DNA from: Candidatus Latescibacterota bacterium
GTDB lineage: Bacteria; Latescibacterota; UBA2968; UBA8231
Assembly: GCA_022826515.1 (NCBI GenBank)
Contig: JAJDUT010000080.1
Location: 1 to 64,000 of the forward strand
Length of the DNA stretch: 64,000 nt
Direction of reading: 5' to 3'
Below are positions 50,885-59,282 of the stretch, piece after piece. The notes beneath the pieces were generated by a model, which was given only the letters and a program-made list of their open reading frames with translations, had not been told where the DNA came from and searched no databases. The position numbers and the translations under genes were made by a program. Numbering within the stretch: position 1 is the first letter of the stretch; each line of letters opens with the position of its first letter.

Positions 50885-51487
50885 TCAACTCTGCCCCGCG
50901 CTCCACGCCGCTCGATAGCTTTCCTGCGTATCCACATCCACGAAGATGCCCTCGTCCTCGACAGGTACTTCGACGACGTTGGCTGCGTTTTTTGCCAAGA
51001 CCGGCCGCGCACCCCGGTCGCCGGTCAACGCGAGCAAGGCATCGCGATAGGCGCTGCCGATAGCTACTGGATGGCCGCGTCGCCCAGCGCATACCGGCAC
51101 GGCGATGGCCTCGTTGCTTTTCAATGCCTCGGCGACCTTTAGCACCGTCGTACCAGCTATGTGCGGCATATCCCCCAGGGCAAAGAGATACCCTTGCTCG
51201 CCGACTGCCGCTTCCACGCCCACTCTGATCGAGGCGGCCATCCCCTCGGCAAAATCCGGGTTGTGTACCAGCCGCACGGGATAGCGGCTCAACGCTTCCT
51301 CTACCTCTGCTCGCTGATGCCCTGTCACTACGATTACCTCACTCAAACCGACCTTGCAGATTTTCTCCACCACGACTTGGAGGACGCATTGATTCTGCCA
51401 AGGCAGCAGCAACTTATTGGCACCCTCCATCCTGGAGGAACTTCCCGCCGCTAGTACGATTCCGCTAAGGTTTGCGAATCTGGTCAT
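50885..51487 (-). CDS. mocA: MocA-type molybdenum cofactor cytidylyltransferase
   Basis: 200 residues. The N-terminal LSGIVLAAGSSSRMEGANKLLLPW is the nucleotide-binding motif of this family, followed by VVTGHQRAEVEEAL and LFALGDMPHIAG. It adds CMP to molybdopterin to make the MCD cofactor used by CoxL-type hydroxylases. It is divergent from the coxG-S-L-M genes across a 94-nt spacer and 63 nt ahead of the kinase gene on the same strand. Confidence 0.85.
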   Translation of the reverse strand: MTRFANLSGIVLAAGSSSRMEGANKLLLPWQNQCVLQVVVEKICKVGLSEVIVVTGHQRAEVEEALSRYPVRLVHNPDFAEGMAASIRVGVEAAVGEQGYLFALGDMPHIAGTTVLKVAEALKSNEAIAVPVCAGRRGHPVAIGSAYRDALLALTGDRGARPVLAKNAANVVEVPVEDEGIFVDVDTQESYRAAWSAGQS

Positions 51488-51581
51488 TCCAGTCCCCTAC
51501 GCGATTGACAAACATAGGCTAAGTTTTTTAATATCCACCTCCGCGTCACTCGATTCTGGCCCTTAACAATAGTATCGGCTC

Positions 51582-52025
51582 ATGCAGCTTACCGGCTCTC
51601 ATACCTTTCGCGCCCCGAGGCAAGTCATGTGGGACTTGCTCAACGACCCCGAGGTGTTGGCGCGAATTACTCCAGGCGTCGATACCTTGGAGCAAACCGG
51701 CCCCGGCCAGTACCAAGCCGTGCTGCACATCAAAATGGGGCCGATCAACAGTACCTTCAACGGCGCGCTGCAAGTAGTAGATAGCAAGGAGCCGGAAAGC
51801 TATCGCCTGCTCGTCGACGTCGATGGCAAGATCGGCCAGATCGCGGCCGAGGGCCACATCCGGCTCGCCGAAGACCACGAGACGACCACGGTGGCAGTCG
51901 AGGGCGGCTCGCAGTTGACGGGCCGGTTGGCGAGCATGGGCCAACGCCTTCTATCGGGCGTGGCGCGGATGTTTACCAACCAGTTTTTCAAGGCGCTAGA
52001 ACGCGAATTAAGAATTAGGAATTAG
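51582..52025 (+). CDS. coxG: CoxG-like SRPBCC-domain protein
   Basis: 147 residues. QLTGSHTFRAPRQVMWDLLNDPEVLARITPG is the standard CoxG opening; the START-like fold follows. CoxG helps anchor or load the molybdenum hydroxylase. The last residues (LRIRN) and the stop come from a repeat inserted at the gene's end, so the native C-terminus has probably been replaced. Overlapping promoter with mocA upstream. Confidence 0.85.
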   Translation: MQLTGSHTFRAPRQVMWDLLNDPEVLARITPGVDTLEQTGPGQYQAVLHIKMGPINSTFNGALQVVDSKEPESYRLLVDVDGKIGQIAAEGHIRLAEDHETTTVAVEGGSQLTGRLASMGQRLLSGVARMFTNQFFKALERELRIRN

Positions 52026-52096
52026 GAATTACGAATTCCCAGCCCGTCCCCAATTCTTATAATTCTTAATTCCTAATTTTTAATTCTTAATTCCAT
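52008..52096. repeat. AT-rich inverted repeat between coxG and coxS
   Basis: GAATTAAGAATTAGGAATTA on the left is mirrored by AATTCTTAATTCCTAATTTT and TAATTCTTAATTCC on the right around a short GC-rich centre (CCCAGCCCGTCCCC). It can form a long hairpin. Its bases supply the coxG stop codon. Repeats of this style are scattered in many bacterial genomes and likely moved in as a small element. Confidence 0.65.
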
Positions 52097-52107
52097 AGGA
52101 GGTGGCT

Positions 52108-52572
52108 ATGTCAGTAGCAATCAAGGTCACTGTCAACGGCCAGACCCACGAGCACGAAGTGGAGCCGCGCCAGATGCTCGTCAGCTATTTGCGCGAGGAG
52201 TTGGGCCTGACAGGTACGCACGTCGGCTGCGACACCAGCAACTGCGGTGCCTGTACCGCCATCGTTGATGGCCAAGCCGTCAAGGTCTGCACCATGCTCG
52301 CGGCGCAAGCCGACGGCGCGGAGATAACGACCATCGAAGGGCTTGCGGCCAACGGCGCGCTGCATCCGCTGCAGGAAGCCTTCCGCGAGACCCACGGCTT
52401 GCAGTGCGGCTTTTGCACGCCCGGCATGATTATGGCCGCTTGGCAGTTGCTAGAGCACAACGCAACGCCCAGCGACGCGGAGGTTCGCCACGCGCTCGAA
52501 GGCAATTTTTGCCGCTGCACGGGCTACGACAACATCATCAAGGCGGTCCAACACGCCGCCGAAAGCGCATAG
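52108..52572 (+). CDS. coxS: Molybdenum hydroxylase small subunit, [2Fe-2S] (CoxS-like)
   Basis: 154 residues from ATG 52108 with AGGAGG upstream. Two [2Fe-2S] sites are seen: plant-type [21 protein letters not shown], and the helical pair CGFC ... CRC in [10 protein letters not shown] and NFCRCTGY. It passes electrons from the Mo site to FAD. First of a tight coxS-L-M triplet. Confidence 0.93.
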   Translation: MSVAIKVTVNGQTHEHEVEPRQMLVSYLREELGLTGTHVGCDTSNCGACTAIVDGQAVKVCTMLAAQADGAEITTIEGLAANGALHPLQEAFRETHGLQCGFCTPGMIMAAWQLLEHNATPSDAEVRHALEGNFCRCTGYDNIIKAVQHAAESA

Positions 52573-52581
52573 GAGGCCGCT

Positions 52582-54954
52582 ATGGGAGTCATAGGACAAT
52601 CCGTCAAGCGCGTCGAAGACCAGCGCTTTATCACCGGCAAGGGCCGCTACACCGATGACATTACCCTGCCCAACTCGACCTTTGCGGCGCTCGTGCGCAG
52701 CCCGCATGCCCACGCCGCGATCAACGGCGTCGATACGACGGCCGCGGCCGCGGCCGCTGGCGTGGTCGCCGTGTTCACAGGTGCCGACCTCGAAGCGGCT
52801 GGCGTCGGCGGCCTGCCCTGCGGCTGGCAGGTGGATTTCAAGAGTGGCGACACCATGAAGGAACCGGCCCATCCGGTGTTGGCTGCGACCAAGGTGCGCC
52901 ATGTCGGCGACCCGGTTGCCATCGTCATAGCAGAGAGCCGCGAGCAAGCTGCGGATGCCGCCGAGTTGGTGGCCGTGGATTACGAGGTTTTGGACGCGGT
53001 CGTCGCGGCAACCCAAGCGACAGCCGAGGGCGCGCCGCAGTTGTTCGACGATGTGCCTAACAACACGCCTTTCGACTGGGAACTCGGCGATCAAGCGGCG
53101 ACGGACGCGGCCTTGGCTAGTGCCGCGCACGTTACCACGTTGGAGTACGACAACCAACGGCTCATCCCCAACGCGATTGAGCCGCGCTGCGCCATTGGCG
53201 ATTACGACGGCGCGCGCGACCACTACACGCTCTACACCTCGTCGCAGAACCCCCACGTCATTCGCCTGCTGATGACGGCGTTTGTCCTAGGGCTGCCCGA
53301 GCACAAGGTGCGCGTGGTGTCGCCGGATGTCGGCGGTGGCTTTGGCTCGAAAATTTTTCACTATGCCGAAGAGGTCCTCGTCACGTGGTGCTCGCGCCAG
53401 ATTGGCCGTCCGGTCAAGTGGACCGCCAGCCGCAGCGAGGCATTCCTCACCGATGCCCACGGCCGCGACCACCACACCAAGGTCGATCTTGGCCTCGACG
53501 CCGACGGGAATTTCGTCGGCCTGCGAGTCAAGACTGTTGCCAACTTGGGCGCGTACCTATCGACGTTTGCGCCCTGTGTGCCCACGTATCTCTACGGCAC
53601 GCTTTTGCAGGGGCTGTACACGACCCCAGCGGTTCACGTCGATGTCACTGGCGTCTTCACCAATACCACGCCAGTTGACGCTCTGCGCGGCGCGGGCCGC
53701 CCCGAGGCCACGTACGTCCTTGAGCGCACGGTTGAGCAGGCCGCCTTAGAGACGGGCCGCGACCCAGCCCAACTGCGGAGCCAGAATTTTATCCCGCCCT
53801 TTGACGGGGTCGAGCAGGAAGGCTACCAGACCCAAGTGGCCCTGCAATACGACAGCGGCAACTACGGGGCTGTACTCGAAAAAGCCCTCGCGGCCATCGG
53901 CTACGACGAGCTGCGCACAGAGCAGGCACAGGCCCGCGCCGCTGGCAATGGTCGCCATATCGGCATAGGCTTTTCAACCTATATAGAAGCCTGCGGCATT
54001 GCGCCCTCGGCCGTGGTCGGCGCATTGGGTGCGCGCGCTGGTCTGTTTGAGAGCGCGGGCGTCCGCGTCCAGCCCACCGGCAAAGTCACGGTATTTACCG
54101 GCAGCCACTCGCACGGGCAGGGCCACGAGACGACCTTCGCCCAGGTGGTGGCCGACGGGTTGGGCGTGGGGATCGAAGACGTGGACATCATTCACGGCGA
54201 CACCGAGTCCGTGCCCTTTGGCATGGGCACGTATGGCTCGCGCTCGCTGGCCGTCGGCGGCACAGCTATCGTCAAGAGCATGGATAAGATCAAGGAGAAA
54301 GGGGCCAAGATCGCGGCCCACTTGCTCGAAGCTGCCGAGGAGGACCTCGAATTCGCCGAGGGTAGCTGGACTGTTAGGGGCACCGATCAGTCGATCGCCT
54401 TTGGCGAGGTCGCGCTGGCCGCGTACGTGCCGCACAATTTTCCCGAGGGGCTGGAGCCGGGGCTGGAGTTTACCAGCTTCTACGATCCGGCCAATTTTAC
54501 CTTTCCCTTCGGTGCCCACATAGCGGTCGTGGAAGTGGATGCCGAGACTGGCGTGGTTGCGGTGCGGCGCTACGTGGCTGTTGACGACGTGGGCAATATC
54601 GTCAATCCCATGATCGTCGAAGGCCAAGTAGCAGGCGGCATTACGCACGGCATTGGCCAAGCCCTGTTTGAGGAAGCGGTGTACGACGACAGCGGCCAGC
54701 TTATTTCTGGCTCGTACATGGACTACGTCCTGCCGCGCGCCGACGACCTGCCTTCCTTTGAAACCGACCACACTGTCACGCCCTGCCCGCACAATCCTCT
54801 CGGCGTCAAAGGCGCTGGCGAGACCGGCACGATTGGCTCGCCGCCGGCTATTGTCAACGCCGTGATCGACGCCCTGTGGCCTTTGGGCGTGCGCGACCTT
54901 GCTATGCCGCTGACACCGCAGAAGGTGTGGCAGGCCATCCAACAAGCCAGCTAA
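52582..54954 (+). CDS. Molybdenum hydroxylase large subunit (CoxL/XdhB-like)
   Basis: 790 residues. Cofactor-binding motifs [11 protein letters not shown] and [11 protein letters not shown] and the catalytic Glu in [16 protein letters not shown] are present. The loop at the active site reads [11 protein letters not shown], so it belongs with the RGAGR forms and not with true CO dehydrogenases, which carry CSFR. The Tyr of the usual AYRGAGR is replaced by Leu. The substrate is therefore probably an N-heterocycle or aldehyde. Start 52582, 9 nt after coxS. Confidence 0.88.
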   Translation: MGVIGQSVKRVEDQRFITGKGRYTDDITLPNSTFAALVRSPHAHAAINGVDTTAAAAAAGVVAVFTGADLEAAGVGGLPCGWQVDFKSGDTMKEPAHPVLAATKVRHVGDPVAIVIAESREQAADAAELVAVDYEVLDAVVAATQATAEGAPQLFDDVPNNTPFDWELGDQAATDAALASAAHVTTLEYDNQRLIPNAIEPRCAIGDYDGARDHYTLYTSSQNPHVIRLLMTAFVLGLPEHKVRVVSPDVGGGFGSKIFHYAEEVLVTWCSRQIGRPVKWTASRSEAFLTDAHGRDHHTKVDLGLDADGNFVGLRVKTVANLGAYLSTFAPCVPTYLYGTLLQGLYTTPAVHVDVTGVFTNTTPVDALRGAGRPEATYVLERTVEQAALETGRDPAQLRSQNFIPPFDGVEQEGYQTQVALQYDSGNYGAVLEKALAAIGYDELRTEQAQARAAGNGRHIGIGFSTYIEACGIAPSAVVGALGARAGLFESAGVRVQPTGKVTVFTGSHSHGQGHETTFAQVVADGLGVGIEDVDIIHGDTESVPFGMGTYGSRSLAVGGTAIVKSMDKIKEKGAKIAAHLLEAAEEDLEFAEGSWTVRGTDQSIAFGEVALAAYVPHNFPEGLEPGLEFTSFYDPANFTFPFGAHIAVVEVDAETGVVAVRRYVAVDDVGNIVNPMIVEGQVAGGITHGIGQALFEEAVYDDSGQLISGSYMDYVLPRADDLPSFETDHTVTPCPHNPLGVKGAGETGTIGSPPAIVNAVIDALWPLGVRDLAMPLTPQKVWQAIQQAS

Positions 54955-54967
54955 GGAGAAGACGACC

Positions 54968-55783
54968 ATGATACCTGTCGCGTTTGACTATCATCGTCCC
55001 TCTTCAGTAGATGAGGCGATTGAGCTCCTCTCGGACGACGCCAAGCTCTTAGCTGGCGGCCACAGCCTGTTACCGGCCATGAAGCTGCGCCTGTCGTCAC
55101 CGGGCGCGCTGATCGACATTGGCCGGATCGCCGAGCTCAACTACATCAGAGAGGACAGTGGCACCATTGCTATTGGTGCGACCACCACCCATCAACAGAT
55201 TGCGTCCTCGGACTTGGTGAGTGCCAACGCCTCGGCCTTGGCCCAAGCCGCTTCGGTCATCGGCGATCCCCAAGTGCGCAACAAGGGCACGATTGGCGGC
55301 TCGTTGGCTCACGCTGACCCGGCGGCGGACTACCCTGCGGCGATTTTGGCGCTGGGGGCTGAGATCGTCGTCAAGGGACCCGACGGCGGGCGTTCAATTC
55401 CGGCGGACGAGTTTTTCTTCGATCTGTTTTTGACCGCGCTCGCGCCGGACGAGATCATCACCGAGGTGCGCGTCCCGGCCGCGGACAAGTCGGCGTATGT
55501 CAAGTTTCCGCATCCGGCTTCGCGCTTTGCTGTGGTGGGTTGCGCTGTCGCCTCGGTTGGAGGCGCGGTCAAGGTCGCCTTTACGGGCGTGGCCAATGCG
55601 GCCTTCCGCGATAGTGGGGTTGAAGCAGCCCTCAGCGGCGGCTTGAGCGAGGAATCGATCGCCGCTGCCGCCGCACAGGCAGCCGACGGCCAGGAGGTGC
55701 TCGCCGACCACTTTGCTGGCGAGGAGTACCGCCGTCACTTGGCCAAGGTTTTCGCTCGCAAGGCGCTTGCGGCCATCGCTTGA
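54968..55783 (+). CDS. coxM: Molybdenum hydroxylase FAD subunit (CoxM-like)
   Basis: 271 residues. The FAD-binding motifs LAGGHSLLPAMKLR and TIGGSLAHADPAADYPA are intact; the C-terminal domain is CO dehydrogenase flavoprotein type. It takes electrons from the CoxS clusters. Last gene of the operon; a strong hairpin lies 20 nt after the stop. Confidence 0.92.
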   Translation: MIPVAFDYHRPSSVDEAIELLSDDAKLLAGGHSLLPAMKLRLSSPGALIDIGRIAELNYIREDSGTIAIGATTTHQQIASSDLVSANASALAQAASVIGDPQVRNKGTIGGSLAHADPAADYPAAILALGAEIVVKGPDGGRSIPADEFFFDLFLTALAPDEIITEVRVPAADKSAYVKFPHPASRFAVVGCAVASVGGAVKVAFTGVANAAFRDSGVEAALSGGLSEESIAAAAAQAADGQEVLADHFAGEEYRRHLAKVFARKALAAIA

Positions 55784-55803
55784 GTGCCGTCGTACCTAAC
55801 AGG

Positions 55804-55843
55804 AATAGCCCCCGATGCCGGTTGAGCGTCGGGGGCTATTTCT
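55804..55843. terminator. Bidirectional terminator after coxM
   Basis: AATAGCCCCCGA and TCGGGGGCTATT form a perfect 12-bp stem with a 13-nt loop, followed by TTCT in the plus direction. It ends the cox operon and the broken AbiEii gene on the other strand. Confidence 0.85.
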
Positions 55844-55845
55844 AT

Positions 55846-56142
55846 GGTAGTTTCAGAGGCCGTCTGTTTTGACGAAGAAGCTTTGTTCAACAGATCGTAG
55901 GCCAAGCGCCGCGCACAGACCCAAAATGCCGTTGCAATGAGGGAAATGCCTCGTGTGTCGGGTCGGGTTGCACGGGAACGGACTGTTGTCTGTCCCACGT
56001 CGTGAAACATATCTAGGTCTTCGGAAAAACGCGGGCTGTCGGGAATTTGGTGCAGGACCGTAGCACCGGCTACATAGCTTTCTGGGCTGCGGTTTTGCGC
56101 TAACAAACGCAGGATGGATTGCTGAAACGCGCTTAGGGGCAT
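55846..56142 (-). pseudogene. Broken AbiEii-like nucleotidyltransferase gene
   Basis: The first 47 codons (LSAFQQSILRLLAQNRSPES ... VLHQIPDSPRFSEDLDMFHDV) give the AbiEii-type core with the SEDLD nucleotidyltransferase motif. After that the frame loses all resemblance and runs into the terminator region (a continued frame ends at 55735). The preceding gene overlaps its ATG by 10 nt. It is the reverse situation to the stub at 28250, which keeps the C-terminus. Confidence 0.7.
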
Positions 56143-56408
56143 AGGCGGGCGGCCAAGATAAATCCCTGTCGGCCTCCGTGCAGGCGCAAGCCCCGGGCGA
56201 TCTCGGGTATATCGCCGACGCCGATTTCCAAATCACGGCGCATATACCAGAAGCAGCGGGCGTAGTACTCGGCAAAGGCTTGGCGGGCGAGTTGCAGCCG
56301 CTCGGTTTCGTCTAGCGTGTTTTTGCGTTCTGTATGCACGGGTCGTTTTTTCGGGATTATACGCGAGAAACGGCGATTAGCGTCTCTGGGGAGGCTACGC
56401 CGCTCCAT
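56133..56408 (-). CDS. Small protein preceding the nucleotidyltransferase remnant (antitoxin-like)
   Basis: 91 residues if it starts at the ATG at 56408, which overlaps the Uma2 stop by 14 nt; a GTG at 56339 is also possible. The C-terminal part ERLQLARQAFAEYYARCFWYMRRDLEI...ARGLRLHGGRQGF looks like a conserved small-protein family that sits directly before AbiEii-type nucleotidyltransferases. Presumably the antitoxin of the now broken pair. Function inferred from position. Confidence 0.55.
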   Translation of the reverse strand: MERRSLPRDANRRFSRIIPKKRPVHTERKNTLDETERLQLARQAFAEYYARCFWYMRRDLEIGVGDIPEIARGLRLHGGRQGFILAARLCP

Positions 56409-56952
56409 CAGGAAAAAGACGGTCCACGGCCAGCGTCCATCCTGGGACCGCCGGCTCGGCCGCTGCTGACTCGCCCCGCCGATATGTGATCGGCCCGTCA
56501 GGATTTATTGCGTTGTAACTGCGCACCACATCGTCACCTACCAAATCCACGTCCCAAACGACCAGTGTCCCGGCGGCGAAATAGTCCTTCCGCTTTTGCT
56601 CCATCTCTTGCTCGGCCGTCGGACCATAATCACCCTCGCTGCGGACCTCAACGGCGAAGACGGGTGCTCCTTTGAGAAACTTCATCGTCAGCTCACCCGT
56701 ATAGAACGCCGCGTCCGGGCTGAACGATTGGCGCTCGGGCAAATCGACGATAAAACCGACATTGTCCGCGAAGGCGTACCCGGTGCGGGTCCGCTGTGCG
56801 TATTCCCGCAAGCTGGCGAAAATCTCGCCCGCCGCATACCCCGGCAATCCTCCGGTCGGCGACATAAGTACTAATTCCCCTTTGACCAGTTCGGCCTTGC
56901 CGTTTTCTGCTACGTGGCGCAGGTCATTTAGAGTAGCTGCAACATTTGTCAT
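56395..56952 (-). CDS. Uma2/DUF820-family putative PDDEXK nuclease
   Basis: 185 residues. Uma2 pattern: ELVKGELVLMSPTGGLPGYAAGEIF, PDAAFYTGE, and VFAVEVRSEGDYG followed by KRKDYFAAGTLVVWDVD, giving the D...ExxS and K parts of the fold. The family is abundant in cyanobacteria and other large genomes; its role is unknown. The strand organisation with the antitoxin-like gene downstream (14-nt overlap) implies an operon. Confidence 0.85.
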   Translation of the reverse strand: MTNVAATLNDLRHVAENGKAELVKGELVLMSPTGGLPGYAAGEIFASLREYAQRTRTGYAFADNVGFIVDLPERQSFSPDAAFYTGELTMKFLKGAPVFAVEVRSEGDYGPTAEQEMEQKRKDYFAAGTLVVWDVDLVGDDVVRSYNAINPDGPITYRRGESAAAEPAVPGWTLAVDRLFPDGAA

Positions 56953-57043
56953 AGCTCGTACACATCCTGCTATAAGGTCATAATTGAACGGTACATTAGA
57001 ATGAGAACAGGAGCAAGGTTTTGCTGTGCAACTTAATCCCGCG

Positions 57044-57247
57044 TCAACTGACTTCCGTCTCGTAGATAAAAATTGCTTCGATCGGCGCGGAGAAAATGTG
57101 GGCGATCTTAAATGCCAGCGGCAGACTGGGGTCGTATTTGCCCTTTTCGAGGGCGTTCACCGTTTGCCGCGAGACCTCTAGACGGGCCGCGAGATCGGCT
57201 TGGGTCCAGTCGCGCTCGGCGCGCAATACCTTTAGGCGATTTTTCAT
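57044..57247 (-). CDS. XRE-family HTH regulator
   Basis: 67 residues, essentially one HTH: LRAERDWTQADLAARLEVSRQTVNALEKGKYDPSLPLAFKIA. The short YozG/Cro-like form is usually found with a small membrane protein, as here: the start overlaps the upstream gene stop by 4 nt. Likely autoregulatory through the palindrome at 57687. Confidence 0.88.
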   Translation of the reverse strand: MKNRLKVLRAERDWTQADLAARLEVSRQTVNALEKGKYDPSLPLAFKIAHIFSAPIEAIFIYETEVS

Positions 57248-57573
57248 CGGTAGCGGATATGGCCGACGATAACGGAGACCACGAATGTAAACGTCATCAG
57301 CAAAATGATATCTGAGACTTCGGCATCCGTTATGAATTTTGCAGTTACCATCAGCAAATAACTAACGCTGCCGACGAGCGCGACGCCCATAGCTATAGCC
57401 AGTGCATCGAGTTGGATTTTGCGCTGTAGCTCATCCATGTATTTCAGGTGGCGCAAATACGACAAGATCATGCCGATGCCGATACCCGCGTTGAGGACGA
57501 TTGCGATAGCGGATATCAAATCAGAGGAATGCCATTCGTATAATATCGCTTTGTCGGCCAACACCATTGTCAT
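57244..57573 (-). CDS. Small four-TM membrane protein paired with the XRE regulator
   Basis: 109 residues with about four hydrophobic segments (LISAIAIVLNAGIGIGMIL, ALAIAMGVALVGSVSYLLMV, IILLMTFTFVVSVIVG). Typical DUF2178-like partner of XRE regulators; function unknown. No good ribosome binding site precedes the ATG at 57573, but a 28-codon open frame ends 1 nt upstream, so translation may be coupled. Confidence 0.6.
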   Translation of the reverse strand: MTMVLADKAILYEWHSSDLISAIAIVLNAGIGIGMILSYLRHLKYMDELQRKIQLDALAIAMGVALVGSVSYLLMVTAKFITDAEVSDIILLMTFTFVVSVIVGHIRYR

Positions 57574-57576
57574 CGA

Positions 57577-57663
57577 CTAGGCAAAGGTCCAACAAAGAAA
57601 GCGAATTGTGTTTTTTGCATTGCCGCTAGTAAAACCACTCAAATTGACCATTGGCTTCTCCAT
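57577..57663 (-). CDS. Possible 28-residue leader peptide
   Basis: ATG 57663 with AAAGGACAG about 7-10 nt upstream opens a short frame (MEKPMVNLSGFTSG, end RFLCWTFA) whose stop is 1 nt from the membrane protein start. The arrangement suggests a coupling leader; coding potential is unproven. Confidence 0.3.
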   Translation of the reverse strand: MEKPMVNLSGFTSGNAKNTIRFLCWTFA

Positions 57664-57686
57664 GAGTCTGCTGTCCTTTCCATAAA

Positions 57687-57702
57687 GTAAAGTTTGTTTT
57701 AC
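57687..57702. promoter_or_regulatory. Candidate XRE operator with adjacent promoters
   Basis: GTAAAGTTTGTTTTAC is a 16-bp dyad with one mismatch. On the minus strand it lies downstream of TTGACA (57733-57738 region) and TATGTT, a sigma-70-like promoter for the leader/membrane/XRE genes. In the other direction, TTGACA near 57755 followed 19 nt later by TATTTT may serve the aminotransferase gene. Nothing else is found in 57664-57942. Confidence 0.35.
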
Positions 57703-57942
57703 AAGAGAACATAATCTGAAAAATCGTAATGTCAAGCGTATTTTACAAAAAGATTGACACACTTGCCTTTTTGGATGGTATTTTTTAGGGATTGTTCGGG
57801 TAAGGCGTCTTGACTTGTGCGACTAAAAAGGACAATATCGGCGGGCGTTGAGACGCGGTTGAAGTTCAGCGGGGAGTTGGGTCGAGTCATGTCCATGCAG
57901 GCGGACCGGAGTCAGTCCGTCTTCACCAAGGAACAAACAGCG

Positions 57943-59265
57943 ATGTCCACGATACAGACGATGTCACAGAGCGATCTCAGAGCCGAAGCCAAGCGCTACC
58001 TGCCGGGCGGCGTCGGCGCTACGGCACGGCACAACCCATGCCTGGGGTACGCCCTCTACCTGCGCAATGCCGAGGGCTGCCGCATCTACGATGTCGATGG
58101 CAAGGAGTACATCGATTTCAACTTGGCCCACGGAGCCGCATTTTTGGGCTACAACCACCCGGCTACGCGCGAGGCCATGACTGCGGCATTGGACGCGGGC
58201 ATTCTCTCCGGCTACGAGACCGAAGCACATATGGACTTGGCGCGGCGGATCACCGAGATCGTCCCCTGCGCCGAGCGCGTCCGCTACGGCAATACCGGCT
58301 CAGAGGGGACGATGGTCTGTGTCCGCTTGGCCCGCGCCCATACCGGCAAGCACAAGATTCTCAAATTCTGGGGGCACTTTCACGGCCTCTACGACTACGT
58401 CATGTACAATTCGCACACGCCGTTGACGCCGGTGACGCCGGGCAGCTACGTCGAGCCGTGTGGTGAGTCGGCGGGCATGCCGCCGCAGATGGACGACCTG
58501 ATCATCGTCGTACCGTGGAAGGACGAGGCCGCACTGGCAAGAGCGCTGCGCGAGCACGGCGACGAGATCGGCGGCATCATCATGGAGCCGATCAATTACA
58601 ACCAGGGTTGCATCGTCGCCGACACCGAGTACATGCAGTTCGTCCGCGACCAGGCCAGTGCCCACGATATCGTCCTCATATACGACGAGGTGCTCTCGGC
58701 CTTCCGCACCGGGCCCGACTGTGCGCAGGGATACTACGGCGTCACCCCGGATGTTTGCGTTTTGGGCAAGGCTGTCGCCGCTGGTGCTCCAGTCACTGTC
58801 ATTGCTGGCAAAGCCGAGATCATGGACTTGGTGGGACCGCTTGGCGAGGTGGCCCAGAGCGGGACCTTCACCGGCAACCCGCCAGCCGTGATGACCGCGC
58901 TGGCTGCGGTAAACGAGCTTACTAGTTCGGGGTTTTACGATCACATCTACGAAGCCGGAGGTCGGCTCTGCGACGGTCTGGTCGAACTGTTCGAACGCGC
59001 TAGCGTGCCCGCCCGGGTGCAGGGGCTGGGTGCGCGCTTTGGTATCTTCTTCGGATTCACCGATCCGGTCGAGCGGTTTGACGATAGCCTCAACCGCGAT
59101 CAGGAGCTGACCGGGAAGTTTATCCGCGCCTGCGCCGACAAAGGGGTCTATTTTCACGACTACGGCACGCTCGTCGCCGGCCACCACGGCGTGTCAGCCC
59201 AGCACACCTTGGACGATATCGACGAAGCGCTCAATCGGATCGAGAGCGCGCTGCACAGTATGTAA
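57943..59265 (+). CDS. Class III aminotransferase (glutamate-1-semialdehyde aminomutase-like)
   Basis: 440 residues from ATG 57943 (AAGGAAC upstream); a longer frame begins at 57817. Fold-type I PLP enzyme with YGNTGSEGTMVCVRLARAHTG, LIYDEVLSAFRT (Asp to PLP ring) and DVCVLGKAVAAGAPV with the Schiff-base lysine. Resembles HemL but also the paralogs that act on other semialdehydes or amino acids. It stands alone, with no heme genes beside it, so a catabolic role is as likely as heme synthesis. Confidence 0.82.
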   Translation: MSTIQTMSQSDLRAEAKRYLPGGVGATARHNPCLGYALYLRNAEGCRIYDVDGKEYIDFNLAHGAAFLGYNHPATREAMTAALDAGILSGYETEAHMDLARRITEIVPCAERVRYGNTGSEGTMVCVRLARAHTGKHKILKFWGHFHGLYDYVMYNSHTPLTPVTPGSYVEPCGESAGMPPQMDDLIIVVPWKDEAALARALREHGDEIGGIIMEPINYNQGCIVADTEYMQFVRDQASAHDIVLIYDEVLSAFRTGPDCAQGYYGVTPDVCVLGKAVAAGAPVTVIAGKAEIMDLVGPLGEVAQSGTFTGNPPAVMTALAAVNELTSSGFYDHIYEAGGRLCDGLVELFERASVPARVQGLGARFGIFFGFTDPVERFDDSLNRDQELTGKFIRACADKGVYFHDYGTLVAGHHGVSAQHTLDDIDEALNRIESALHSM

Positions 59266-59282
59266 GCGGTGGTGCTACAGCA

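Noticed and set aside
52582..54954. Aerobic CO dehydrogenase large subunit (form I)
   Set aside because: The active-site loop is LRGAGR, without the CSFR signature needed for CO oxidation.
58300..59187. 295-residue minus-strand frame opposite the class III aminotransferase
   Set aside because: Shadow of the PLP enzyme, whose active-site motifs are intact.
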